A DNA stretch of 64,000 bases from CAZJLP01 sp964546955 (GCA_964546955.1 CAZJLP010000017.1:1-64000); one strand, 5' to 3'; numbered from the stretch's first letter, positions 38,414-47,211 are shown. Notes: generated by a model from the letters alone, not told the origin. Translations and numbers: made by a program.

Positions 38414-38752
38414 ATGATCTACTTCCAGCTTTCTGTTCGCCCCCGCTTTGACTCCTATGAAGGTGACGCCCTTGGGCGGTATCGCGTCGACGCCCTCTTC
38501 GCGAACGAAAATCCGCGGGATTCGCTTTCTCACCTGGCTAACCGGCTGCGGGAGGAGGGTTGGGAGATCATCGAGATCACCGAAGCCCAGTCTGTCTTTG
38601 CCCGCGGGGATATTCGCGCCTGCGCCCGCCTCACCACGCTCTACAAGCAGGCGGAAAAAGAAGGTTTTGCCTACCGTCTCAATTGGGCAGACGGAGCCGT
38701 GGCGCTGTCCGATCCGCCCGCCGCTCCCAACCACACCCGCGTATCCGCGTAG
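38414..38752 (+). CDS. Hypothetical protein
   Basis: 112 residues, soluble, from MIYFQLSVRPRFDSYEG. A ferredoxin-like alternation is suggested by strand (IYFQLSVRP), helix (SLSHLANRLREEGW), strand (EIIEITEAQSVF), helix (ACARLTTLYKQAEKEGF) and strand. Family not recognised. It is isolated between two repeat-filled spacers. Confidence 0.7.
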   Translation: MIYFQLSVRPRFDSYEGDALGRYRVDALFANENPRDSLSHLANRLREEGWEIIEITEAQSVFARGDIRACARLTTLYKQAEKEGFAYRLNWADGAVALSDPPAAPNHTRVSA

Positions 38753-38794
38753 GGTGAGCTTGCGGAGCTCCGAAAACCCGACAAGGGACAGATT

Positions 38795-38830
38795 GAGGTG
38801 GAATCCCGCAGCTGCGGGATTGGAGAGGGA
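38795..38830 (+). repeat. Family B left-end fragment
   Basis: aggtggaatcccgcagctgc then gggattgg matches the left ends at 25450 and 41580 and breaks off before the family A element. Confidence 0.5.
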
Positions 38831-38852
38831 AGCTCTAAAGGACCGGTTTGCT

Positions 38853-39031
38853 GGTAGGGCGAGGCCTCTGGACTCGCCGTCGTGTGCGGCGAACGTGGCA
38901 TGCAACTATTTCCGCAGCGCTGGACGGCGTCAAACGCACGTTTTAGACGGCGTGTCTCCCTTCGATGGGCGGTCCACCGTTTCGACAGGCTCAAGGTCCC
39001 GAGCTTGTCGAGGGAGAGGCCCGCCCCTACC
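38853..39031 (+). repeat. Family A MITE-like element, most complete copy
   Basis: 179 bases. The left end ggtagggcgaggcctctgg and the right end read inward, ggtaggggcgggcctctccc, are near-identical inverted repeats. The right part includes the family C palindrome, tcgacaggctc...gagcttgtcga. No open frame of substance. Confidence 0.7.
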
Positions 39032-39061
39032 TTTCGATCCGTTTTCCTGAAGCCCTTTAGC

Positions 39062-39146
39062 GTAAGTCGCCCTCTCGTTGGGGCTATTCGGCGTCGCCTG
39101 CCGAGGAACGCCACAACCGACCAATCCCGCAAGCGCGGGACTCACC
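39062..39146 (-). repeat. Family B repeat, inverted and diverged copy
   Basis: gttggggctattcggcgtcg, gaggaacg and ccaatcccgcaagcgcggga align with the reverse complement of the copies at 41574 and 38134. Confidence 0.55.
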
Positions 39147-39224
39147 TTCGCGCTGAGTGAGCGAAATACCGTAACCAAATCTTTCGAATCGAGTTATTGG
39201 GCGATCTCTCTCTCTATTCGAATC

Positions 39225-40145
39225 ATGCTCGAGCTGCGTGCCCTCGCAAAAAAGTACGGACCGATCGTCGCGCTGGATCACATCTCACTCTCCCTGTCCA
39301 AAGGAGAGTTTTTCGGTCTTCTGGGTCCGAACGGTGCGGGGAAAAGCACGCTGATGTCGCTGGTCAGCGGATTTCGCCGGCCCGACAGCGGCGAAATCCT
39401 GCTCGACGGCGAGTCGCTCGCCCCCGGTCGTCCCGGCGTTCGAACCAAACTCGGCCTGGTCCCGCAAACCGTGGCCCTGTATGAAGATCTGACCGCGGAG
39501 GAGAACCTTACGATTTTCGGGCGCCTGTGCGGCCTGAGCGGGCAGGTCTTGCGCGAACGGGTCACGGAAGGCCTCGAATCGGTGCAATTGCAGGATCGCC
39601 GGAGACACGCGGTCAAGACGTTCTCCGGCGGAATGCAACGCCGCCTCAACTTGAGCGCGGCTCTCCTGCACCGGCCGCAGTTGCTGCTCTGCGACGAACC
39701 GACGGTCGGCGTGGATCCTCAGTCGCGCAACGCGATCTTTGAATTCCTCCGCAAACTCAACGCAGGCGGCATCACCATCGTTTATTCGACCCATTACATG
39801 GAGGAAGCCACAAAACTGTGTTCCCGGATTGGGATCATCGACCACGGCAAGATCCTGGCTCTCGGCACGCTCGACGAGCTTCTCACCCGCCTGCCCTTTG
39901 GCGAGGAGATCCGTATCGCAAAAAACCCTACAACAGAGGCCGCCCTGCCCGCCCTTTCGGTTTTCGGCGAGGTCCAGGCTCGGGACGACGCCTTCGTGCT
40001 TCACCCCGGGCCGGATCTGCCGCTCTCGGCTTTCTTCGGCACGGCGGAAAAGCAAGGGCTCTCGCACCGTCTCTTCCAGGTCTCCCGCCCCACCCTGGAA
40101 GATCTTTTTCTCCATCTCACGGGCAAGACCTTGAGGGACGAGTGA
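39225..40145 (+). CDS. ABC transporter ATP-binding protein (ABC-2 exporter)
   Basis: 306 residues. Walker A GPNGAGKST, Q-loop VPQTVALYEDL, signature FSGGMQRRLNLS, Walker B LLLCDEPTVGVDP and the switch STHYMEEA are all intact. The C-terminal extension ends RPTLEDLFLHLTGK, the DrrA/CcmA type ending. It pairs with the permease directly downstream (GTGA overlap or 8-base gap). It probably exports a lipid, polysaccharide or drug-like compound; the substrate is unknown. Confidence 0.95.
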   Translation: MLELRALAKKYGPIVALDHISLSLSKGEFFGLLGPNGAGKSTLMSLVSGFRRPDSGEILLDGESLAPGRPGVRTKLGLVPQTVALYEDLTAEENLTIFGRLCGLSGQVLRERVTEGLESVQLQDRRRHAVKTFSGGMQRRLNLSAALLHRPQLLLCDEPTVGVDPQSRNAIFEFLRKLNAGGITIVYSTHYMEEATKLCSRIGIIDHGKILALGTLDELLTRLPFGEEIRIAKNPTTEAALPALSVFGEVQARDDAFVLHPGPDLPLSAFFGTAEKQGLSHRLFQVSRPTLEDLFLHLTGKTLRDE

Positions 40146-40153
40146 CTACGCCC

Positions 40154-41545
40154 ATGCGCATCGTCTTTGCTCTTCTCCGAAAAGATTTCCTCCTGTTCCT
40201 GCGGGACCAGACCGACGTCATCGTCACATTTCTCGTCCCCATCGTCCTGATCTTTCTCTTCGGCCACATCTTTGGCGTCACCCCCGGGAAGAAGGGCGGC
40301 TTCGGTATGGAAGGCGCTTCCAAAATCAAGTTGGCCGTGGTGGTGCAAAGTCGCACCCCTGTCGTGACCCAGGTCGCGGACGCGCTGCAAAAGGAGCCTT
40401 CCTTCCGCACGATCACCACGGATCCCGAAGCCAGCGGGGCTCAACAGCCGTTGACCGAAGAACGGGTGCGGCGCCTCCTGCGCGAGGGCAAGCTGCGCTT
40501 CGCCCTCATTTTTCCTCCCGACGCGGAATCGGACGACACCCTGGGCCTGCGGGTGCGGTATCTGAACAATCCTTTCAACGACATCGAAAACGGAATCGTG
40601 ACCGGCCTCGTGCAGAAGACCATCTACACCGCCGCGCCGGCCGCGTTGGTTCGCGCGCTTCCGGAACGGGCGGCCCGCGAACTGGGAGAGGACCGCGTTG
40701 AAGGATTCTACCGCTCCATAGCCACCACGGTCGCGGACACATTCGAGACGGACCCCGAACAGACCTATCAAACAATGAAGACGGGGATGCCGCCGGTTCG
40801 GGATCGCGCCGGTCTGCGCCGTGTGGATACCTCACCGTCGACCGCGGGCAAGCCGGCGCCCGAGGCCGGCAGCGGCAACGACCTGTTGTCTCGGCTCGTT
40901 CGCATCGAGACCGAGCAAGTGGTGGGGGCCAACGTGAAAAATCCCATGGCCACTCGACTGGTGGGAGGCTGGGCCATGATGTTTCTTCTGTTCTCCGTCT
41001 CGAGTTCGGCCACCGCGCTGTTCAATGAGAAGAAAGCCGGTCTGTTTATCCGGCTCCTTTCGATGCCGGTAAAGCGTGCCCATATCCTCTGGAGCAAGTA
41101 CCTGTACGGGATGACTCTTGGGCTCATCCAGCTCACCGTGATGTTTGCCACCGGCTTCGTTCTCTTCGGCATCGATATCACCAGTCACTTCTCCAACCTG
41201 CTGATTGCGGTGCTGGCCGCTTCGGCTGCGTGCACCGCCTTCGGCATGCTGTTGGCGGCGGTTGCGCCAAGCCCCCAGGCCGCCAGCGGGCTGGCGACCT
41301 TGATAATCCTCACGATGAGCGCGCTGGGCGGGGCCTGGTTTCCGACCACGATGATGCCGGAATGGCTTCAGGCTTTCAGCCAGCTCACCATCGTGTACTG
41401 GGCCATCGAGGCCTTCCAGCAAGTGCTGTGGGCAGGCCACAGTCTTCGGCAAATTCTCCCTACGATCGGAATCCTCCTCGGCTTCGCCGCCGTCGTGAAT
41501 GCGTTCAGCCTCTGGCGCTTCACGCGAGGAAAGATTTTCGAGTGA
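40154..41545 (+). CDS. ABC-2 type transporter permease
   Basis: 463 residues. N-terminal helix (TDVIVTFLVPIVLIFLFGHIFG), a large extracytoplasmic domain of about 240 residues, then about five helices (GWAMMFLLFSVSSSATALF, GLIQLTVMFATGFVLF, LLIAVLAASAACTAFGMLL, GLATLIILTMSALGGAWF, ILLGFAAVVNAFSLW) in the YhfK/NatB-like ABC2_membrane_3 layout. A GTG at 40142 overlapping the ATPase stop is an alternative start. It forms the exporter with the preceding ATPase. Confidence 0.92.
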   Translation: MRIVFALLRKDFLLFLRDQTDVIVTFLVPIVLIFLFGHIFGVTPGKKGGFGMEGASKIKLAVVVQSRTPVVTQVADALQKEPSFRTITTDPEASGAQQPLTEERVRRLLREGKLRFALIFPPDAESDDTLGLRVRYLNNPFNDIENGIVTGLVQKTIYTAAPAALVRALPERAARELGEDRVEGFYRSIATTVADTFETDPEQTYQTMKTGMPPVRDRAGLRRVDTSPSTAGKPAPEAGSGNDLLSRLVRIETEQVVGANVKNPMATRLVGGWAMMFLLFSVSSSATALFNEKKAGLFIRLLSMPVKRAHILWSKYLYGMTLGLIQLTVMFATGFVLFGIDITSHFSNLLIAVLAASAACTAFGMLLAAVAPSPQAASGLATLIILTMSALGGAWFPTTMMPEWLQAFSQLTIVYWAIEAFQQVLWAGHSLRQILPTIGILLGFAAVVNAFSLWRFTRGKIFE

Positions 41546-41573
41546 GGCGCGAGAGGTGACCTGCAATGCGAAC

Positions 41574-41670
41574 GGAAACGGAGTTCCGCGCTTGCGGGAT
41601 TGGCGCGGAGTGCTACTCGCGAGGCACATCTGACGCCCACTAGCCCCGCGGGAACGACGGGCTCCACCTT
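41574..41670 (+). repeat. Family B repeat
   Basis: ggagttccgcgcttgcggga at the left, agccccgcgggaacgacggg and ctccacctt at the right. It fills most of the 190-base spacer between the ABC permease and proA, which has no gene. Confidence 0.65.
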
Positions 41671-41738
41671 GTGTTCGACCCGTGGAAGATTCGTTTTTCT
41701 TTGCCCCGGGGCACGGGTTGGGCGAAACTCAGCCTTCC

Positions 41739-43013
41739 ATGTCCGCCGATCTTGCCCAGTTGGTCACGTCGATTGCTCAACGCGCGCGCGCCGCGTCGTT
41801 CAGGCTCGCGACGGCTGCGACTGCCCAGAAGAACGCCGCCCTCCTAAAGCTGGCGGACTTGATCGATGCGTCGCACGAACCGATCCTCGCGGCAAATGCG
41901 CTCGACCTGGCGGCGGCCGAGTCCAACGGGCTGACCAAGGCTCAAATCGATCGTTTGACCCTCGACCGAAAGCGGTTGGGGCAACTGGCCGAGAGCGTCC
42001 GCCAAGTCGCGGCGCTGCCCGACCCGGTGGGCGAAAAACTGGAGGAGTTCCTGCGGCCAAACGGCCTGCGCATTCGCAAGCTGCGCGTGCCGATCGGGGT
42101 CATCGGAATCATCTACGAAGCCCGGCCGAACGTCACGATCGACTGCGCCATCCTCTGCTTGAAGAGCGGCAACGCCGCAATCCTGCGGGGCGGGAAAGAA
42201 ATTTTCGACACGAACCGCAAATTCGCGACGTTGCTGACGCAGGCGCTCACCGAGACCGGTCTGCCTTCGGATGGCGTGCAACTGATCCCCACCACGGACC
42301 GCGCGGCCCTGAACACGCTTCTGAAACTGGATCAGTACGTTCACTGCATCATTCCCCGCGGCGGAGAGCAATTGATCCGCTTCGTCGCGCAGAATTCGAC
42401 CATCCCCGTGATTAAGCACTACCAGGGCGTTTGTTTCGTGTACGTCGACGAAAGCGCGGATCAGGCCATGGCGGAAGCGATCACCGTGAACGCAAAAGCC
42501 TCACGGGTCACCGTCTGCAACGCGGCGGAACAACTTCTGGTTCACCGCTCCGTCGCGCCGTCCTTCCTGCCCGGCCTTGCCCGCGCTCTTCTCGCGAAAA
42601 AGGTAGAGCTGCGCTGCGACCGTCGGAGCGCAGAAATCCTCCAGCGCGAAAACCTTCCTCACCAGGCGGCCACGGAAAAAGACTACACGACCGAATTTCT
42701 CGACTACATCATCGCTATTCGCGTGGTGGACTCGGTCGACGAAGCCATTTCCACGATCAATCGCGACAGCTCGAATCACAGCGACGCGATCGTGACATCC
42801 GACGCCGGCCGGGCCGAAAAATTTTTGGCCGCCGTGGACAGCGCGACGGTGTTTTGGAACGCCTCGACGCGTTTTAACGACGGTTTCGAATTTGGTTTCG
42901 GCGCCGAAATCGGCATCAGCACAGACCGGTTGCATGCGCGTGGCCCCATGGGTCTGCGGGAACTGTGTAGTTATAAATACCTTATCGAAGGCACCGGCCA
43001 GGTTCGCGGTTGA
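41739..43013 (+). CDS. proA: Glutamate-5-semialdehyde dehydrogenase (gamma-glutamyl phosphate reductase)
   Basis: 424 residues. The aldehyde-dehydrogenase fold has VPIGVIGIIYEARPNVTID, ILRGGKE, IIPRGGEQLIRFV, VIKHYQGVCFVYVD and the active-site VCNAAEQLLVH with the catalytic Cys, then FNDGFEFGFGAEIGIST. It reduces gamma-glutamyl phosphate in proline synthesis. The start MSADLAQLV at 41739 is the family-like start. proB is not adjacent. Confidence 0.97.
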   Translation: MSADLAQLVTSIAQRARAASFRLATAATAQKNAALLKLADLIDASHEPILAANALDLAAAESNGLTKAQIDRLTLDRKRLGQLAESVRQVAALPDPVGEKLEEFLRPNGLRIRKLRVPIGVIGIIYEARPNVTIDCAILCLKSGNAAILRGGKEIFDTNRKFATLLTQALTETGLPSDGVQLIPTTDRAALNTLLKLDQYVHCIIPRGGEQLIRFVAQNSTIPVIKHYQGVCFVYVDESADQAMAEAITVNAKASRVTVCNAAEQLLVHRSVAPSFLPGLARALLAKKVELRCDRRSAEILQRENLPHQAATEKDYTTEFLDYIIAIRVVDSVDEAISTINRDSSNHSDAIVTSDAGRAEKFLAAVDSATVFWNASTRFNDGFEFGFGAEIGISTDRLHARGPMGLRELCSYKYLIEGTGQVRG

Positions 43014-43132
43014 GCGGTGCGCCGAGGCCGGGCGCTCGCTCTCGCACGGGCGACGCGTGGACATCTGACCTGGAAGCTGGACGGACGGCGGTTTTCTGGC
43101 AGGTTAGGGCGGCGGTCAGGCACCCGCGTCGC

Positions 43133-43687
43133 ATGAACCCTCCTGCGCACAGCACGGTTTTCGCGTTAGTCACGTCATCGCTTCTTGCGGCGACCGCACT
43201 CGCGCAGGCACCCAATCCACCTGCTTCGCCGGGCGAGGCGCCACCTCCAACGGTCCGCCGGATTCTTTCACCGCGCCTGTCGTCGGCCATTTCCGACGGG
43301 ATCACCTACCAGCCTTCTGCGGCCCCCGCGCAAAAAGCGGAGGCTGAAAAGCCGAAAAACACAATCATTCGGCTTCCCGAGCACGTAGTGGAAGGAGAGC
43401 GACCCCCCTTGCTCTCGGAACGCGAGTTACACAGGCCCGACGATTTGCTCAAGTTGGCGCGCCGCCGCTATCTGGGGCACTTCCACACTCATGTTTTGAA
43501 CCGCATGCGCCTGTTCGGCGGCGACGACGTGTACGCGCTGCAGCGATTCGCCGACGATGAGCGGCTCGCGCACATGGCAGCGTTCAACGACAAACTTTAC
43601 CTCTACCGAATTGCCGGAGAGGACGCGGAAGTGCGCAAACTCGAACGCGAAATGCGGTGGACGTTTCTGCGCCATAGTCGGTTTTGA
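43133..43687 (+). CDS. Secreted protein with an IIRLPEHVV motif, paralogue 1
   Basis: 184 residues. Signal peptide about 1-24 (VFALVTSSLLAATALAQA), a Pro/Ala-rich linker, then ISDGITYQP and the motif NTIIRLPEHVVEGE, an Arg/Leu-rich helix (PDDLLKLARRRYLG) and a charged C-terminal helix. No known domain. The next gene is a clear paralogue. It is probably periplasmic or lipid-free secreted. It lies 119 bases after proA, with no functional link visible. Confidence 0.82.
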   Translation: MNPPAHSTVFALVTSSLLAATALAQAPNPPASPGEAPPPTVRRILSPRLSSAISDGITYQPSAAPAQKAEAEKPKNTIIRLPEHVVEGERPPLLSERELHRPDDLLKLARRRYLGHFHTHVLNRMRLFGGDDVYALQRFADDERLAHMAAFNDKLYLYRIAGEDAEVRKLEREMRWTFLRHSRF

Positions 43688-43803
43688 GCGGTCGAAATCT
43701 GTCGAGTCCCAAGGCCGTCGGACGCGATTTCGGTTTTGCCGACTGCTCGCTCGTCGCGCATATTCCGCCAAAACTTTCGCCAGGGACCGCTGTCTACACT
43801 TTC

Positions 43804-44427
43804 ATGCATCACTCGGCCCGTCTTCTTTTCCCCGCCTGCATCGTTCTTGCACTGCTCCAAAGCAGTCAGGCACAGACGCCGTCAACGCCGGCCCCCCGTC
43901 AGCCTGCTCAAGCGTCGCCGGCCGCATCCCCCGGCTCCAAACCGGCCGATGGGCAGCCCGGGCGACAGCCCGTTTCGGAAGTGACGTCCGCATTGCGCGC
44001 CGGCATCTCCTATCAACCCCCGGCGCCCGCCCAACCCGAGGTGGACCTCCGTCAGGTTGACAAACCGCGCAACGACATCATCCGCCTGCCCGAGCACGTC
44101 GTCCAAGGCGAAAAATCCCCTGCATTTGTCGAGAGAGCTCTCTACACTCAGCACGGTCTCGAACAACTCGCGATTCAACGCTACCTCGGCATGCAAGGCA
44201 GCAATCGTCTCGGTCCAAAGCTCATCGCGATGCAGATGTACCGAGACGACGAGCGCCTGATGAATATGGCTTCGATGAAAGAAAAAATCGATTTGTATCG
44301 CGTTTCTGGAGACACGGCGGCGGCCCGCCAGCTCCAGAAAGACGCGGACACGACGTACATCCGCCGCACCGAGTTCAGCCCCCCCTCGAGCGTGCAAAAA
44401 GTCGACTTCAGCGAACTGCCAAAGTGA
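43804..44427 (+). CDS. Secreted protein with an IIRLPEHVV motif, paralogue 2
   Basis: 207 residues. Signal peptide 1-23 (LLFPACIVLALLQSSQA), a Pro/Ala/Gly-rich linker to about 60, then LRAGISYQPPAP and NDIIRLPEHVVQGEKSP. The tail aligns with paralogue 1 (IQRYLG, YRDDERLMNMASMKEKIDLY matching FADDERLAHMAAFNDKLYLY). It is likely from a tandem duplication. Function unknown. Confidence 0.82.
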   Translation: MHHSARLLFPACIVLALLQSSQAQTPSTPAPRQPAQASPAASPGSKPADGQPGRQPVSEVTSALRAGISYQPPAPAQPEVDLRQVDKPRNDIIRLPEHVVQGEKSPAFVERALYTQHGLEQLAIQRYLGMQGSNRLGPKLIAMQMYRDDERLMNMASMKEKIDLYRVSGDTAAARQLQKDADTTYIRRTEFSPPSSVQKVDFSELPK

Positions 44428-44450
44428 CCGCGCCGCAGGCGCGGTTCGCG

Positions 44451-44592
44451 GAGAGAGGATAGAAGGTAGAGGAAAGACGCTCTGTTCACCGAGTGTCCGG
44501 CAAACTCGCCAACTGCATTCGAGCACGTGAGGTCGGCTCTGGCTCCACCCTCCTACCCTCTTTCCGCTACCCTCACCTTCTATCCTCTTTCC
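44451..44592. repeat. Imperfect inverted repeat between convergent genes
   Basis: A left arm at 44451-44476 (gagaggatagaaggtagagg) and a right arm near 44568-44592 (caccttctatcctcttt) face each other. The right side also has a short tandem ctctttccgctac. It ends against the stop codon of the minus-strand gene. It may act as a bidirectional terminator. Confidence 0.5.
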
Positions 44593-44593
44593 G

Positions 44594-44905
44594 CTATCGC
44601 TTCCGACTCTGATCCTCCGCGAGCCCCACGAGCAGAGCGCCCACGATCCGCTCCCATTCCTCGCTGAGTGCAAGCTCCGGACCCGGCATCTCCCGTCCCG
44701 CTCGGCGATACCAATAACCCGCGTTCCCAATGTCGCCCTCTTTGCGATGGAGATAGGCGTGCACCCAATGCCCGCGCAAACTGCCCTCCTGCTGCGCAAG
44801 GTCGTGGGCTGCCTCCCATTCGCCCCGTCCGTCGTGCCAGAGGGCCTTGAGGCAAAGGTCCAGGCCATTGGGACTTGGAAGAGAGCGGAATGATTCAGTC
44901 GTCAT
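44594..44905 (-). CDS. Conserved hypothetical protein
   Basis: 103 residues, soluble. ALWHDGRGEWEAAHDLAQQ, HWVHAYLHRKEGDIGNAGY and WYRRAGREMP form a compact helical motif that I recall from small uncharacterised proteins in Verrucomicrobiota and Bacteroidota. The TPR-like spacing (aromatic WYRRAG) suggests a helical hairpin. It is divergent from nadC. Confidence 0.85.
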   Translation of the reverse strand: MTTESFRSLPSPNGLDLCLKALWHDGRGEWEAAHDLAQQEGSLRGHWVHAYLHRKEGDIGNAGYWYRRAGREMPGPELALSEEWERIVGALLVGLAEDQSRKR

Positions 44906-45094
44906 GGCGTAACATACAAACTTTGAAAATTTTGCACGTCTCGCGAATCCTTTGCACCCCCTTTTGCGTCAGGCGCGAAGAACCCGGTTCAGCCGGATTA
45001 AATCACCTCACTTTCGTTACGTGCTTTTTCCCGCTCTGCAGAACAATTGCGAAAACCCATTCGACTTTCAGAGGCAACCTCGTGTGTTACCGTT

Positions 45095-46069
45095 ATGCCC
45101 GCTCTGTCGCGCGCCGACCTTTCCGACTCACTTATCAAACGACTTACTTGGGAAGATCTCGATCTCGCCTATGTTCGACGCTTGATTGAGATCGCCAAAG
45201 ACGAAGATCTTGCCGGGCTGGGACTTCGGCAACGCCCGACGGCCACTGGCGACCGTTCTACAGGCTGTATTGCCGGAACCCCAAGACAGGGTTCGGCCCA
45301 TCTTGTCGCTCGCGAAGACATGACGGTTTGCGGTCTGCCCCTCTTGGCGCTCATTCTTTCGGCCTACGGAGGCAATGCGACCGTCCAGGCCCGCACAAAA
45401 GATGGGCGCTCGGTGACCGCCGGCACGGTCCTTGCAACGGTGACGGGGGACCCGCGCGTCATTCTCGCTTCCGAGCGCATCATGCTCAACTTCGTCCAGC
45501 GACTTTCCGGCGTGGCGACGCAAACGCGCCGCTACGCGGACGCATTGGGCAAGTCGCGGACCCGCCTCCTGGACACGCGCAAAACGACCCCTGGGTATCG
45601 CGTGCTGGAGAAATACGCCGTCGCGTGTGGCGGCGGCTGGAATCATCGCCTCGGTCTCTTTGACCGCGTGATGTTGAAGGATAACCATCTTGCGCTTCTC
45701 GGTTTCAACGAGATCGACACCGCGGCGGGCCGCGGGCCGAATCAAACCGGGGGCCCACTCGCCGCAGCGGTTTCCGCGGCGCGACGCGCTGCGCCTGAAC
45801 TACCCGTCGAAGTCGAAGTCGACCGGATCGATCAGATTCCCGCCGTTCTGGCGGCCGGCGCCGACGTGATCCTCCTCGATAACCTAACCCCGGCCCAGCT
45901 CCGGAAGGCGATCGACTTGATCGCTGGGCGCGCGTTTACCGAGGCCAGCGGAGGCATCACGCTAAAGACGCTGCCAAAACTCGCCAACCTGGGCCTCGAC
46001 TTCGCTTCCACCGGCGCGCTGGTCCACCAAAGCGTCTGGGCCGACATCGGTTTGGACTGGCAGACCTGA
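45095..46069 (+). CDS. nadC: Nicotinate-nucleotide diphosphorylase (carboxylating), quinolinate phosphoribosyltransferase
   Basis: 324 residues, slightly longer than the usual 280-300. ILASERIMLNFVQRLSGVAT, LLDTRKTTPGYRVLEKYAVACGGG, HRLGLFDRVMLKDNH, VEVEVD and SGGITLKTLPKLANLGLDFASTGALVH are diagnostic. It converts quinolinate to nicotinate mononucleotide in NAD synthesis. The ATG at 45095 is used; the extension to 45047 lacks conservation. It is followed by birA and coaX in the same direction. Confidence 0.96.
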   Translation: MPALSRADLSDSLIKRLTWEDLDLAYVRRLIEIAKDEDLAGLGLRQRPTATGDRSTGCIAGTPRQGSAHLVAREDMTVCGLPLLALILSAYGGNATVQARTKDGRSVTAGTVLATVTGDPRVILASERIMLNFVQRLSGVATQTRRYADALGKSRTRLLDTRKTTPGYRVLEKYAVACGGGWNHRLGLFDRVMLKDNHLALLGFNEIDTAAGRGPNQTGGPLAAAVSAARRAAPELPVEVEVDRIDQIPAVLAAGADVILLDNLTPAQLRKAIDLIAGRAFTEASGGITLKTLPKLANLGLDFASTGALVHQSVWADIGLDWQT

Positions 46070-46185
46070 CTCATCCTCTTTCCTTACATGCAACTCCGCC
46101 GCCGTCCGCTCCACTACCTGGATCCCTTCGCAACGACCTTTCGCGTCCGCCTCTCTTCGGCCCGCCGCCTAGTCCTCTGTCTCCG

Positions 46186-47196
46186 ATGAGCAGCCCCGAA
46201 ATTGTCATCTTACGCGCCCTGCTCGACAAAGAATCGGGTTACGTCTCCGGAACGAACCTAGCCAAGAGCCTGGACATGAGCCGGGTGGCGGTCTGGCAGT
46301 ACATGGAGAAATTGCGTCATCAGGGTTTCGGCTTCGAGGCCGTGCGGGCGCGAGGCTACAAACTCACGTCGCGGCCCAACCAGCTGAATCCCTCGCTGAT
46401 CGAAGCTTATCTATCCTCCCGACAACTCGCTTTCGGCTTCGACTACTTCGAGACGATCGACAGCACCAACGACGAGGCGCTGCGCCAGCTGACCGGCGGC
46501 AAAGAGGCGCCATTCGTGATTGTCGCGCGGGAGCAAACGCGCGGCCGCGGGCGTTTTGGCCGCACCTGGCACAGTGGAGCCGACGGCAACTTGTATGTCA
46601 GCTTCGGTTTCCGTCCTTTGGTGGAGCCGGCGCGCATGCAGACCTTCACCCTCTGGATGGGAGTCAACGTGTGCGAGGTGATCCACAATTTCACCCACGC
46701 GGTGCCGGGGCTGAAGTGGCCCAACGATCTCCTGTTCGACGGCCGCAAAGCGGGGGGTATGCTCACGGAAGCGCGAATGGATGCGGATCAGATCCGAGAT
46801 CTGGTTTTCGGTTTGGGCCTGAACGTCAACAGCGAAACCGCCTCCTGGCCCGAGACGCTTCACGGACGCGCCATTTCGCTCGCGGAGCACACGCGCACTC
46901 CGGTCGACCTCAACAAATTCACCGCGGCCTTGATCGGCCGGATCCTCGACGCCTACGAACAGTTCATCAGCGGCGCGTATGAAAAGACATTCGCCGAGCG
47001 CTGGCACCGTTTCGACGTGCTGCGGGGCAAGACCATCACGATCGTCCAAGGCAGTCGCGAAGTCCAAGGCGTGGCCACCGGCATCGACAATGAAGGGTCG
47101 CTCATCCTGCGCACCGACAAGGGAAAGTCCGAACGCTTCCGAGCCGGCGAAGTGACCCTCGACAAAAACGTGCTCGCCCAGGCCGCCGAGGGCTGA
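46186..47196 (+). CDS. birA: Biotin-[acetyl-CoA-carboxylase] ligase with N-terminal HTH (BirA)
   Basis: 336 residues. The N-terminal winged helix (about 1-65: LAKSLDMSRVAVWQYMEKLR) suggests it also represses biotin genes. The catalytic domain has TIDSTNDEA, EQTRGRGRFGRTW (biotinyl-AMP loop), LKWPNDLLFDGRKAGGML and GLGLNVN. The C-terminal SH3-like domain holds GVATGIDNEGSLIL. It attaches biotin to acetyl-CoA carboxylase. It is 15 bases upstream of coaX. Confidence 0.95.
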   Translation: MSSPEIVILRALLDKESGYVSGTNLAKSLDMSRVAVWQYMEKLRHQGFGFEAVRARGYKLTSRPNQLNPSLIEAYLSSRQLAFGFDYFETIDSTNDEALRQLTGGKEAPFVIVAREQTRGRGRFGRTWHSGADGNLYVSFGFRPLVEPARMQTFTLWMGVNVCEVIHNFTHAVPGLKWPNDLLFDGRKAGGMLTEARMDADQIRDLVFGLGLNVNSETASWPETLHGRAISLAEHTRTPVDLNKFTAALIGRILDAYEQFISGAYEKTFAERWHRFDVLRGKTITIVQGSREVQGVATGIDNEGSLILRTDKGKSERFRAGEVTLDKNVLAQAAEG

Positions 47197-47211
47197 CCAT
47201 GCTATCGCGCG

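Larger units (their letters stand above)
38753..39224. other. Repeat-filled spacer upstream of the ABC exporter genes
   Basis: About 470 bases with no gene. In order: a family B left-end fragment, a full family A element with the family C palindrome in its right part, and an inverted family B copy. About 80 bases remain before the ABC ATPase start. Confidence 0.6.

Noticed and set aside
38414..38752. Minus-strand frame 38246-38905 as the real gene
   Set aside because: It covers repeat sequence on one side and lacks a domain; the plus-strand 112-residue protein has a plausible alternating fold and start.
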